Assembly: GCF_001552355.1 (NCBI RefSeq) | Contig: NZ_BCRA01000026.1 | Coordinates: 1-46,927, forward strand | DNA from: Microbacterium resistens NBRC 103078 | GTDB taxonomy: Bacteria > Actinomycetota > Actinomycetes > Actinomycetales > Microbacteriaceae | Direction: 5' to 3' | DNA length: 46,927 bases | Shown here: positions 17,039 to 24,784 of the stretch, in pieces | How the letters are laid out: each line of letters begins with the position of its first letter | Position numbering within the stretch: position 1 is the stretch's first letter | The notes under the pieces: generated by a model | The model's database searches: none | Seen by the model: the letters and a program-made list of their open reading frames with translations, nothing else | What the model was told of the DNA's origin: nothing | Made by a program: the position numbers and the translations under genes

Positions 17039-18325
17039 TCACTCCCCCGCGGCCACGGCCTCGTCGATCGCGGCGACGGCCTGCTGCGCGTCGACGGATC
17101 CCTCGATGAGGCCCTGCAGCGTCGAGTAGTAGAGGGTGGTGGCCTTGGGCGGCAGGGCGGTGTCGTAGAACGCGTCGAGGTGACCGGCCGGCTCGATGAT
17201 GTCGGAGACGACGCCGGACAGGATCGGGCCCGCCACATCCGGGGTCGTCGCGCCCTGCAGCGTCACCATCGTCTTGCGCAGCTCGACGTACTTCTTCATG
17301 ACCTCGGGGCTGGTGATGTAGCGGAGGAAGTCGGCGGCCAGCGGGTTGTCCGCCGCCTTGTCGGACATCGCGAACGCGGCGGCGACGCCGGCCAGGGTGT
17401 CGGTCTGGTCACCGGCGCCCCCGGTGATGCTCGGGAACGGGAAGTACCCGAGCTCGAACCCGTCCGGAGCATCGGCCGACATGCCGATCTGCCACGTGCC
17501 GTTGAGCACCATCGCCGCCTGGCCGTTGAGGAACAGCAGGTTGGCCTCCTGGTCCGACATCCCGTTCGCGCCGGTGGGGAGGTACTTCCGGTCGGCGAGG
17601 GTCTGCAGCGGTTCCGCGCCCTTCGGGTCGAAGGCGATGTCGCCGCCGTTCAGGAAGTCGGTGACCTGCCCGCTGCCCTTCGTGCGCATCTGCCCGTACT
17701 GGAACCAGAACGTGGCCGGCCAGCTGTCCTTGTTGCCGAGGGCGACCGGAACCACGCCGTCGGCCGCGATCCGCTCGCTCAGGCTCAGGAACTCGTCCCA
17801 GGTCGTCGGAGTCTTCCATCCCTTCTCCTCGAACAGGGCCTTGTTGTACCAGACCACCGCGGCGTCGATGTCGATCGGGACGGCATAGGTCGAGCCGTCG
17901 AAGGTGACGGACTCCATCGCCGACGGCAGGAAACCGTCGCCCCAGCCGTCCTTCGCGAGCTCGTCGTCGAGCTTCGCGACCTGTCCGCTCTTCACGAAGG
18001 CGTCGAGGAAGCCCCCGGGCAGCGTGTAGAAGACGTCGGGGACGTCGCCCGTCGACATCGCGGTCTGCAGCTTGGTCTTGTAGGAGGACTGCTCGGCGGA
18101 GACCTCCTTGATCGTCGCGTCGGGGTGCTCCTTCTTGAAGCCGTCCATCGCCCAGGTCATGAACTCGACCTTGTCCTCCTGGCCGGCGTAGGCGTGCCAG
18201 ATCGTCAGGGCATCCCCGCCGCCTCCTGCGGACGATGCGGATCCGGCGCCCACGCAGCCGGACAACGCCACGAGCGCTCCGACGGCGAGCGCCGCCACAG
18301 CGGTGGTGCGGAGATGACTGTTCAC
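17039..18325 (-). CDS. ABC transporter substrate-binding lipoprotein (sugar type)
   Basis: The 428-residue protein starts at GTG 18325 behind an AAGGAG ribosome site. A lipoprotein signal peptide ends in LSGC with Cys24 as the lipidation site, so it would be tethered outside the membrane. The mature part fits the extracellular solute-binding family 1 fold: WHAYAGQEDKVEF near the start, PDVFYTLPGGFL, and a typical MVLNGTWQIG segment. It is the first gene of the operon binding protein - permease - permease - PLP enzyme - kinase. Its ligand, probably a sugar or glycoconjugate, defines the pathway and is unknown. Confidence 0.95.
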   Translation of the reverse strand: MNSHLRTTAVAALAVGALVALSGCVGAGSASSAGGGGDALTIWHAYAGQEDKVEFMTWAMDGFKKEHPDATIKEVSAEQSSYKTKLQTAMSTGDVPDVFYTLPGGFLDAFVKSGQVAKLDDELAKDGWGDGFLPSAMESVTFDGSTYAVPIDIDAAVVWYNKALFEEKGWKTPTTWDEFLSLSERIAADGVVPVALGNKDSWPATFWFQYGQMRTKGSGQVTDFLNGGDIAFDPKGAEPLQTLADRKYLPTGANGMSDQEANLLFLNGQAAMVLNGTWQIGMSADAPDGFELGYFPFPSITGGAGDQTDTLAGVAAAFAMSDKAADNPLAADFLRYITSPEVMKKYVELRKTMVTLQGATTPDVAGPILSGVVSDIIEPAGHLDAFYDTALPPKATTLYYSTLQGLIEGSVDAQQAVAAIDEAVAAGE

Positions 18326-18354
18326 GGGAACTCCTTCGGACGGCACTGTCGGTG

Positions 18355-18401
18355 AAAGTGGTATCACTATATGCTCATCTGAATTGATGTGGTAGCACCA
18401 C
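18355..18401. promoter_or_regulatory. Two related inverted repeats between the transport operon and rpiR-type regulator
   Basis: AGTGGTATCACT (18357-18368, a 4+4+4 inverted repeat) and GTGGTAGCACCAC (18389-18401, a perfect 5+3+5 palindrome) share the AAGTGGT/ACCACTT core. They lie in the 118-base divergent gap. They are candidate operators for the adjacent RpiR regulator controlling both directions, with effector sugar-phosphate relief. The sequences are seen directly; the regulator assignment is inferred. Confidence 0.65.
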
Positions 18402-18443
18402 TTTTCGATCCGCCGAGGAACGAGGGAGGCGAGGATAGGACGC

Positions 18444-19295
18444 ATGGCACCCCATGAGAAGGCTGGAGCGATGACGCTCCTGCGTGCAGCCCTGCCGAGC
18501 CTGTCCGCCACGGAGCGACGTGTCGCGGACTGGATCCTCACCCGTCCGGAGCACTTGCTCGAGGCCTCGATGCTGGACGTCGCCCAGGCGTGCGACGTCA
18601 GCGACACGACCGTGCTGCGCATGTGCCGCAACGCCGGCTTCGCGGGCTTCACGGATCTGAAGCTCGCTCTCGCTCGTGATCTCGCGACCCCGATGCAGCT
18701 CATCCACGACGACATCGCGGACGGCGACGACCCGATGACGATCGCGCGGAAGGTCTTCGCCCACGCGTCCCTCTCCCTGCAGGACACCGCGAACGTGATC
18801 GACGCGGACGGATTCGCCTCCGCCCTCGATCTGCTCGACGGGGCGCGCGGCGTCCTTGTCGGCGGCGTCGGCACGTCGGGCGTCGTCGGGCAGTCGTTCT
18901 ACCAGCGCTGCCGGCGGCTCGGGATCAGCTGCGATGCCCCGCAGGACGCCCAGGTGCAGAACATCCATGCGGCCCTGCTCGGACCGGGGGACCTCGCCGT
19001 CGCGATCTCGTACTCGGGCGAGACGCGGTCCGTGGTGAGCATGGCCGAGGGCGCCCGCCGCGCCGGCGCCAAGGTGCTCGCGGTCACCGGGAACCGCGAC
19101 TCGCATCTGGCGAAGGCTGCCGACGTCGTGCTCCAGAGCGTCTCGCATGAGACGCGCAATGAGCCGATCGCCGCCCGGCTCTGTCAGCTCACGCTGCTCG
19201 ACGCCCTCTGCGTCGCGTACAGTCACCGGCATCTGGCCGACGTGCTCGCCCGGGATCAGCGCGCCGCCCAGGCGATCGTCGAGAGCTCCTTCTAA
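18444..19295 (+). CDS. MurR/RpiR-family transcriptional regulator with SIS domain
   Basis: The 283-residue protein has an N-terminal RpiR helix-turn-helix (LSATERRVADWIL near residue 19, then VAQACDVSDTTVLRMCRNAGFAGFTDLK at about 47-75). A C-terminal SIS domain follows (GVGTSGVVGQSF near residue 140, ISYSGETRSV near residue 190) that senses phosphorylated sugars. It is divergent from the binding-protein operon and directly upstream of the TrpF-like gene, so it probably controls both in response to a sugar-phosphate intermediate. The strong SIS motif supports a sugar-phosphate effector. Confidence 0.94.
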   Translation: MAPHEKAGAMTLLRAALPSLSATERRVADWILTRPEHLLEASMLDVAQACDVSDTTVLRMCRNAGFAGFTDLKLALARDLATPMQLIHDDIADGDDPMTIARKVFAHASLSLQDTANVIDADGFASALDLLDGARGVLVGGVGTSGVVGQSFYQRCRRLGISCDAPQDAQVQNIHAALLGPGDLAVAISYSGETRSVVSMAEGARRAGAKVLAVTGNRDSHLAKAADVVLQSVSHETRNEPIAARLCQLTLLDALCVAYSHRHLADVLARDQRAAQAIVESSF

Positions 19296-19324
19296 CCTCC
19301 CCACCCCAGCATCGAGGAGTCACC

Positions 19325-20002
19325 ATGATCGTCCAGATCTACACCGCGCAGTCCGCCGACGAGGCCGTCGCGCTGGCCGGGCTCGGCGTCGACCACGTCG
19401 GCCTTACCCCGACCTCCGTCGGACTGCCCGGGCAGATCACCGAGGCCGTCGCCGCCGAGGCCGTCGCCGCGCTCCGCGGGCGGGCGCGTTCGGTCGCCCT
19501 GAGCGTGGAGGTCGACGTGGACGAGATCGCTCGGATGGCCCATGCCGTGCGCCCCGACATCCTGCACCTGTGCGGCGAGATCGGAGCCGTGGGCCCGGAG
19601 GACGTGCGACGGCTGCGCACGCTTCTGCCCGCGGGGATGGAGATCATGCAGGCGATCGCGGTCGGCGCCGACGGCGATCTCGCCATGGCGCGCGCATACG
19701 CCGAGGTGGCCGACTATCTCATCCTCGACTCGTACACGACGGACGTGCAGGGGGTCGGAGCGGCCGGCGTCACCCACGACTGGTCCCGAAGCGCCGAGAT
19801 CGTCGCGAGCGTGAGCGTTCCCGTGATCCTCGCCGGGGGCCTGTCGGCCGACAACGTCGCGGAGGCGATCGCCGTCGTACACCCGTGGGGCGTCGACTCC
19901 CTCACCCGCACCAATCGTCCCCTCGGGGGCGGACGGTTCGAGAAGGACCTCGACGCCGTGTCCGCGTTCGTCCGCGGAGCGGCCGGAGTGCCGACGCTCT
20001 GA
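19325..20002 (+). CDS. TrpF-like (phosphoribosylanthranilate isomerase fold) protein, divergent active site
   Basis: A 225-residue (beta/alpha)8 protein aligning along its length with TrpF: HLCGE at 81-85 for LHGDE, LILDSYT at 132-138 keeping the general-acid Asp135, and VILAGGL at 167-173. The N-terminal catalytic Cys of TrpF (in the KICG motif) is replaced by IYT (residues 5-7). The phosphate-loop GGTG is VGAAG, and the final VSSGVE strand is SLTRTN. It is therefore unlikely to be the tryptophan-pathway enzyme. GAGGAG precedes the ATG, 29 bases after the RpiR gene. It likely performs an aldose-ketose or Amadori-type isomerisation in the same catabolic pathway. Confidence 0.88.
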   Translation: MIVQIYTAQSADEAVALAGLGVDHVGLTPTSVGLPGQITEAVAAEAVAALRGRARSVALSVEVDVDEIARMAHAVRPDILHLCGEIGAVGPEDVRRLRTLLPAGMEIMQAIAVGADGDLAMARAYAEVADYLILDSYTTDVQGVGAAGVTHDWSRSAEIVASVSVPVILAGGLSADNVAEAIAVVHPWGVDSLTRTNRPLGGGRFEKDLDAVSAFVRGAAGVPTL

Positions 20003-20009
20003 CCGGTCC

Positions 20010-20043
20010 GGCGGTGTCCCGGCCCCACGCCCGGGCCACCGCC
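20010..20043. terminator. Bidirectional hairpin between convergent genes
   Basis: The arms at 20010-20022 and 20031-20043 pair at 12 of 13 positions around an 8-base loop. The hairpin fills the 41-base gap between the TrpF-like and AceE-like stops. There is no clear T tract. Confidence 0.55.
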
Positions 20044-22377
20044 TCAGTCCGTGAGGTCGAGGACGGCACGGACCATGCTGTCGGCGTCGATGCCGTGATG
20101 CCGGTACACCTCGGCGAGGTCGCCCGACTGCCCGAACCGACTGACCCCGAGGTGCCGGGCCGGCACCCCGTGCACGCCCGCGAGGAAGGCCAGCGCGTGC
20201 GGGTGTCCGTCGAGGACGGTGACCATGGGCACGGCGCGGTCGGCCGGCAGCACCTGATCGAGGATCCAGCTCTCCGCTGCGGCGTCCTGTCCGCCGCGTG
20301 ACTGGACGGCCTCGAAGAGCAGACCCGGGCTCGTCACGCAGACGACGTCGACGTCGCGGCCGAGGCGGGACAGACGCTCCGACGCCTCGATCGCCTCGGG
20401 GACCATCGCCCCCATCGCCACGAGCGTCGCCGCCGGACGCGCGGCGGTCCGCCACCGGTACCCGCCGGAGACGACCTGCCGGCGGCGCCGTTCGCGCGCC
20501 GCCGGGTCGGAGGGAATGGCCGCCAGCGCCTGATCGACCGGTTTCGTCGACAGCCGCAGGTACGCCGAGCGCCCTCCCTTCCGTCCCATCTGCGCCATCG
20601 CGGCCAGCAGCGTCCACTCGACCTCTTGGACGAACGCCGGCTCGAACGCGACGCATCCCGGCTGCTCGAGACCGATCGACGGCGTCTTGACGGACTGATG
20701 CGCTCCGCCCTCCGGCGCCAGAGACACCCCGGACGGCGTGCCGATGAGGATCGACTGCCCGCCGGCGTAGATCCCGTAGGACCACGGCTCCAGCGCACGT
20801 TCGACGAACGGATCGTAGAGCACGCCGATCGGGAACAGCGGCTCGCCCCAGCGGCTCCACGTGGCGCCCAGCTCGCCGAGCAGGCTCACGAGGTTGACCT
20901 CCGCGATGCCCAGCTCGATGTGCTGGCCGCTCGGTCGCTCGCGCCAGTGCATGATCGTCTCGGGGTCGTCGTCGAACCAGTCCTGCCTGTCGTCCGTCGA
21001 CCACACCCCGACCTTGTTGAGCCACCCGGCCAGGTTCGTGCTGGAGCTGACGTCGGGGCTGGCCGTCACCACCCGGCGCGCCACGTCCGGCGCCGAACGC
21101 GTGAGATCCAGCAGCACCCGCCCGAGTGCGGCCTGCGTGGTGCCGGTCCCGGACGGCGTGCGGCCGAAATCGGCGGGGACGCGCGGCGGGGACGCCTCCG
21201 GCACCGGGGTCCGCGTGAGCCGTGCCGCGGTCTCCGTGCACAGTCGTCCGGCCGCGGTGTCCGGGCCGAACCGCGCCCAGGGAGCGGCGGAGTCCATGCC
21301 GCACTCCGACGCGAAGCGGGCGTACTGCTCGTCGGTGAGCAGCGACGAGTGGTTCTGGGGATGACCCGCCGTCGGCAGGCCGTTGCCCTTGATCGTGTAC
21401 GCGATGATGACGGTCGGGCGCTCGTCGTCGATCTGCGCGAACGCCCTGCGCAGCGCGGCCAGGTCGTGACCGCCGAGGTTGCGGATCGTCTCGACCAGTT
21501 CGTCGTCGCCGACGCCGTCCAGCAGTGCGCGAATGGCCGGGGCCGTCTGCCCCGCGCCGGGCAGCCGGTGTCGCAGCTCGGCGGCGGGGCAGCGCAGCAG
21601 GCGCTGGTACTCGGCGTTCGGCATGTCCAGGATCCGGGCGCGCAGCTCCGCGCCGCCCGGACGGGAGAAGAGCGCGTCGAGCCGCTGGCCGAACGGCACG
21701 GTCAGCACCTGCCATCCCGCCGCGGAGAACATCCGCTCGAGCTTTCCCGCCGCGATGTTGGGCACGACGCGGTCGAGGGACTGCCGGTTCAGGTCGACGA
21801 TCCACACGAGCTCCCCGAGATCCGGGACGTGGGGATCCAGCAGCGCCTCCCAGACCGCCCCCTCGTCCAGCTCGGCGTCGCCGACCAGGGAGTACTGGCG
21901 CCCTCGCGCAGAGGCGCCCGAGATCGTCGCGGCGTAGCGGCGGGCCACCGCTCCCCAGATCGGGGCCGTCGCCCCGATCCCGACGGATCCCGTCGAGTAG
22001 TCCACGGTGCCGGGGTCCTTGGCTCTGCTCGGGTAGCTCTGGATGCCGCCGAAGGCACGCAGGGTGGTCATCTGCTCGTCGGTGAGCTCGCCGAGCAGGT
22101 AGTGGATGGCGTGCAGCACGGGCGACGCGTGGGGCTTGACCGACACCCGGTCCTCGGGACGCAGCTGGTCGAACCAGAGCGCGGTCATGATCGTGGCGAT
22201 GGAGGCGCTGGACGCCTGATGCCCGCCCACCTTCAGGCCCGACGGATTCGGCCGGACGCGGTTCGCGTGATGGATCATCGACGTCGCGAGCCACAGCACG
22301 CGCTGCTCGATTCGGGCGAGCACGTCGAGATCCACGGGCGGGACGGAGGGAGCGAGAGGGACGACGGAGAGGGACAT
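20044..22377 (-). CDS. AceE-like thiamine-dependent 2-oxoacid dehydrogenase E1
   Basis: The 777-residue protein has a transketolase-like layout related to homodimeric pyruvate dehydrogenase E1, but is shorter than AceE (about 890). The thiamine-binding region is GDAELDE at residues 166-172 with a downstream LNR; the usual GDG is GDA. GIAEVN and ASPVLHAIHYLLG are AceE-like. The ATG at 22377 (MSLSVVPLAP) is chosen for its GAGGA site and family-like start; upstream ATG/TTG codons add a Pro/Ala-rich tail without a ribosome site. The expected reaction is decarboxylation of a 2-oxoacid for transfer to an E2. The divergent Lrp gene suggests amino-acid-linked control. The substrate is not established. 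Confidence 0.87.
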   Translation of the reverse strand: MSLSVVPLAPSVPPVDLDVLARIEQRVLWLATSMIHHANRVRPNPSGLKVGGHQASSASIATIMTALWFDQLRPEDRVSVKPHASPVLHAIHYLLGELTDEQMTTLRAFGGIQSYPSRAKDPGTVDYSTGSVGIGATAPIWGAVARRYAATISGASARGRQYSLVGDAELDEGAVWEALLDPHVPDLGELVWIVDLNRQSLDRVVPNIAAGKLERMFSAAGWQVLTVPFGQRLDALFSRPGGAELRARILDMPNAEYQRLLRCPAAELRHRLPGAGQTAPAIRALLDGVGDDELVETIRNLGGHDLAALRRAFAQIDDERPTVIIAYTIKGNGLPTAGHPQNHSSLLTDEQYARFASECGMDSAAPWARFGPDTAAGRLCTETAARLTRTPVPEASPPRVPADFGRTPSGTGTTQAALGRVLLDLTRSAPDVARRVVTASPDVSSSTNLAGWLNKVGVWSTDDRQDWFDDDPETIMHWRERPSGQHIELGIAEVNLVSLLGELGATWSRWGEPLFPIGVLYDPFVERALEPWSYGIYAGGQSILIGTPSGVSLAPEGGAHQSVKTPSIGLEQPGCVAFEPAFVQEVEWTLLAAMAQMGRKGGRSAYLRLSTKPVDQALAAIPSDPAARERRRRQVVSGGYRWRTAARPAATLVAMGAMVPEAIEASERLSRLGRDVDVVCVTSPGLLFEAVQSRGGQDAAAESWILDQVLPADRAVPMVTVLDGHPHALAFLAGVHGVPARHLGVSRFGQSGDLAEVYRHHGIDADSMVRAVLDLTD

Positions 22378-22534
22378 GTGCGCGGGTCCTCGGGAAGGAG
22401 GCACGGGCGCCTTCGCCCGCACCGGGTGCTCCCGGCCCTTCTGGGGCCCTGGCGTCGACGCCTGGTGCGCGTCCTCCGCAGGAGCAGGAACATAAGCAGA
22501 ATCTGACCTCATTGGAGCATCAAGGGTCGTGATG

Positions 22535-22576
22535 GACAATAGACAACAGACAAACTGATCAGAACGCGCAGATCAG
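22535..22576. promoter_or_regulatory. Three 7-bp-spaced GACAA repeats plus an inverted repeat, candidate Lrp site
   Basis: GACAA occurs at 22535, 22542 and 22549, exactly seven bases apart. CTGATC (22555-22560) is followed by its complement GATCAG (22571-22576). Both lie in the divergent gap between the AceE-like and Lrp genes, which fits an Lrp/AsnC control region. Confidence 0.5.
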
Positions 22577-22606
22577 CCCTCACTACGGCAGGAGGACGTG
22601 AGCACC

Positions 22607-23068
22607 GTGGCAGAGAAGAGAGTCGCCGACCGGACCGATCGCGGACTGCTGCGGCAGCTCATCCGCACGCCGGGCGCCACCATCGTGGCGCTCGCCGAGG
22701 CGACGGGTCTCGCCCGCAACACGGTCCGCGCGCGCCTCACCCGCTACGACGAGGACGGCACGCTGCGCTCCTTCCAGCGCCGGATCGACCCGGCCGTCCT
22801 CGGATACCCCCTGAGCGCCTACGTGCTCACGCGGGTCACTCAGCGCAAGCTCGACCAGGTCGGCGCGGCGCTCGCCGACGTCCCCGAGGTGATCGAGGCC
22901 CTCGGGCTGTCCGGCATCACGGACCTCATGATCCGCGTCGTCGCGCGCGACGCGGACGACCTCTACCGGGTCGCCGGCCGGATCCTCGACATCGACGGCG
23001 TCAAGCGGACGACGACCGGCCTGGTGATGCGGGAGATGGTGCCCTACCGGATCGAGCAGCTGCTCTGA
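22607..23068 (+). CDS. Lrp/AsnC-family transcriptional regulator
   Basis: The 153-residue protein has an AsnC helix-turn-helix (TIVALAEATGLARNTVRARLTRY, about residues 22-45) and a RAM ligand-binding domain ending in an Lrp-like TTGLVMREMVPYRIEQLL. The GTG at 22607 is preferred because AGGAGG at 22590-22595 is 11 bases away; the GTG at 22598 would leave only two bases. It is divergent from the AceE-like gene and probably regulates it in response to an amino acid. Confidence 0.92.
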   Translation: MAEKRVADRTDRGLLRQLIRTPGATIVALAEATGLARNTVRARLTRYDEDGTLRSFQRRIDPAVLGYPLSAYVLTRVTQRKLDQVGAALADVPEVIEALGLSGITDLMIRVVARDADDLYRVAGRILDIDGVKRTTTGLVMREMVPYRIEQLL

Positions 23069-23087
23069 GACGGCTGCCGCGGGTCGC

Positions 23088-23360
23088 CGTTCGCCTGTCT
23101 CGCGCGAGCGCGGGTTCTTGCGCGAGGGTGCGCGGGCCCCCGCTGCGCGCACCGCGGGATCAGGCAGACGCGCGGAATCAGGCTGCACTGCCGCGCCAGC
23201 GCCTGTTCTCGCGCGTTTGCCTGTTCTCGCGCAAGCGCGGGTTCTTGCGCGCGAGAGATGCGCGGGCCCCGCGGAATTAGGCATACACGCGGAATCAGGC
23301 TGCTCTGCCGCGCCAGCGCCTGTTCTCATGCGTTTGCCTGTTCTCGCGCAAGCGCCCGTT
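23088..23360. repeat. Imperfect tandem duplication of modular palindromic repeats
   Basis: This 270-base block has no gene. It contains two copies of a 117-127 base unit (about 23104-23230 and 23231-23350). Each copy has GCGGGTTCTTGCGCG, TGCGCGGGCCCC, CGCGGAATCAGGCTGC and CTGCCGCGCCAGCGCCTGTTCTC in the same order. AATCAGGC and GCCTGTTCTCGCGC elements recur, some in inverted sense. The region between the Lrp gene and the rplA terminator is otherwise empty. A related block lies near 37.23-37.30 kb. Confidence 0.8.
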
Positions 23361-23402
23361 CGCGCAGGTGGTGCGCGGGATCGCGACGGCGTCCGCAGAC
23401 GA

Positions 23403-23434
23403 CGAAGGCCCCCACCGTCCGGTGGGGGCCTTCG
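23403..23434 (-). terminator. Terminator of rplK-rplA
   Basis: A perfect 14-bp stem (CGAAGGCCCCCACC with its complement, 4-base loop) lies 28 bases beyond the rplA stop. On the minus strand it is followed by TCGTCT, a weak T-rich stretch. It could also stop transcripts from the plus strand. Confidence 0.85.
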
Positions 23435-23461
23435 TGCGAGCCAACGGGCTCAGGTCTTCGC

Positions 23462-24151
23462 TCAGATGGCGTTGACGTCCAGCGGGATGCCGGGGCCGAA
23501 CGTGGTCGACACCGCACCCTTCTGGATGTAACGGCCCTTCGAGCTGGACGGCTTGAGGCGGACGATCTCCTCGAGGGCCGCCTTCATGTTCTCGTCGAGC
23601 TGCTCGGCCGAGAAGGACGCCTTGCCCACGACGAAGTGCACGTTGGCGTGCTTGTCGACGCGGAACTCGATCTTTCCGCCCTTGATGTCCTCGACCGCCT
23701 TGGCCGGGTTCGGGGTCACGGTGCCGGTCTTCGGGTTCGGCATCAGGCCGCGGGGGCCGAGCACCTTGCCGAGACGGCCGACCTGGCCCATGAGCTCCGG
23801 GGTGGAGACGGCCGCGTCGAACGCGGTCCAGCCCCCGGCGACCTTCTCGATGAGCTCGGCACCGCCGACCTCATCGGCGCCCGCAGCGATCGCCGCCTCG
23901 GCCGCGGGGCCGGTGGCGAAGACGATGACGCGGGCGGTCTTGCCGGTGCCGTGCGGGAGGATGACGGTGCCGCGCACCATCTGGTCCGCCTTGCGCGGGT
24001 CGACCGAGAGCTTCAGGGCGACCTCGACGGTCGAGTCGAACTTCGCCGAGCCGGTCTCCTTGGCGAGGGCGACGGCCTCGCTCGGGGTGTAGAAGCGGTC
24101 CGCCTCGATCTTCGCGGCGGCGTTGCGGTAAGCCTTGGACTTGGTAGCCAT
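23462..24151 (-). CDS. rplA: 50S ribosomal protein L1
   Basis: A 229-residue protein of standard L1 length, beginning [19 protein letters not shown], with the L1 signature stretch [20 protein letters not shown] near residue 125. L1 binds 23S rRNA at the stalk and in many bacteria represses its own operon. It follows rplK by 11 bases and ends before a strong terminator. Confidence 0.98.
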   Translation of the reverse strand: MATKSKAYRNAAAKIEADRFYTPSEAVALAKETGSAKFDSTVEVALKLSVDPRKADQMVRGTVILPHGTGKTARVIVFATGPAAEAAIAAGADEVGGAELIEKVAGGWTAFDAAVSTPELMGQVGRLGKVLGPRGLMPNPKTGTVTPNPAKAVEDIKGGKIEFRVDKHANVHFVVGKASFSAEQLDENMKAALEEIVRLKPSSSKGRYIQKGAVSTTFGPGIPLDVNAI

Positions 24152-24162
24152 CGTTATCTCCC

Positions 24163-24594
24163 TCAGCCCTCGACCGTGATGCCCATGGAACGGGCGGTGC
24201 CGGCGATGATCTTCGACGCGGCGTCGATGTCGTTCGCGTTCAGGTCGGCCTGCTTCTGCTCGGCGATCTGACGGACCTGCTCGGCCGAGATCTTGCCGAC
24301 CTTGACCGTGTGCGGCGTGGCCGAGCCCTTCTGGAGGCCTGCGGCCTTCTTGATGAGCTCCGCCGCCGGCGGGGTCTTCAGGACGAAGGTGAAGCTGCGG
24401 TCCTCGTAGACGGTGATCTCCACGGGGATGACGTTGCCGCGCTGCGACTCGGTCGCGGCGTTGTACGCCTTGCAGAACTCCATGATGTTGACGCCATGCT
24501 GACCGAGCGCGGGGCCGATCGGCGGCGCCGGGTTGGCGGCGCCGGCGTTGATCTGGAGCTTGATCAGGCCGGTCACCTTCTTCTTCGGTGCCAT
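24163..24594 (-). CDS. rplK: 50S ribosomal protein L11
   Basis: A 143-residue protein with the L11 signatures [29 protein letters not shown] near the N-terminus and [14 protein letters not shown] in the middle. L11 binds the GTPase centre of 23S rRNA. It is the first gene of rplK-rplA here. The usual neighbour nusG is 1.8 kb upstream, cut off by two unrelated genes, so this pair needs its own promoter. Confidence 0.98.
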
Positions 24595-24705
24595 CGTGAT
24601 TCCTTTCTCGAGCGGATGCCGTGCGGCACCCCTCTCCCGCCGATCCGGCATCTCCGGATCGCGGTGACGTCCGCGGGCGCGCCGGAACGCGCCGCAAACC
24701 ACACA

Positions 24706-24734
24706 AGTCTACCTGATCCCGGACCGTTGGTCCG
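24706..24734 (-). promoter_or_regulatory. Possible rplK promoter region with palindrome
   Basis: On the minus strand TAGACT (24711-24706) could be a -10 element about 110 bases before rplK, implying a long leader. CGGACC-GTT-GGTCCG (24720-24734) is a perfect 6+3+6 palindrome near the -35 position. No good -35 match was seen, so this is tentative. Confidence 0.35.
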
Positions 24735-24784
24735 ATCACGTCCGTCGGAGAGACGGAGGCACGAGCGCGGAAGCCGAAGCACCG

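Noticed and set aside
19325..20002. Ordinary tryptophan-pathway trpF
   Set aside because: No trp genes are nearby, the catalytic Cys is missing, and the gene sits directly after a sugar-phosphate regulator.
22378..22539. Upstream ATG/TTG starts extending the AceE-like protein by up to 54 residues
   Set aside because: The extra sequence is Pro/Ala-rich, has no ribosome site, and the TTG falls inside the GACAA repeat region likely used for regulation.
12878..23068. Prophage or genomic island
   Set aside because: No integrase, transposase, tRNA-linked repeat or composition change was seen; the codon use looks uniform with its flanks.
23088..23360. CRISPR array
   Set aside because: The repeat units are about 120 bases with internal modules. 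There are no short regular repeats with unique spacers and no cas genes.
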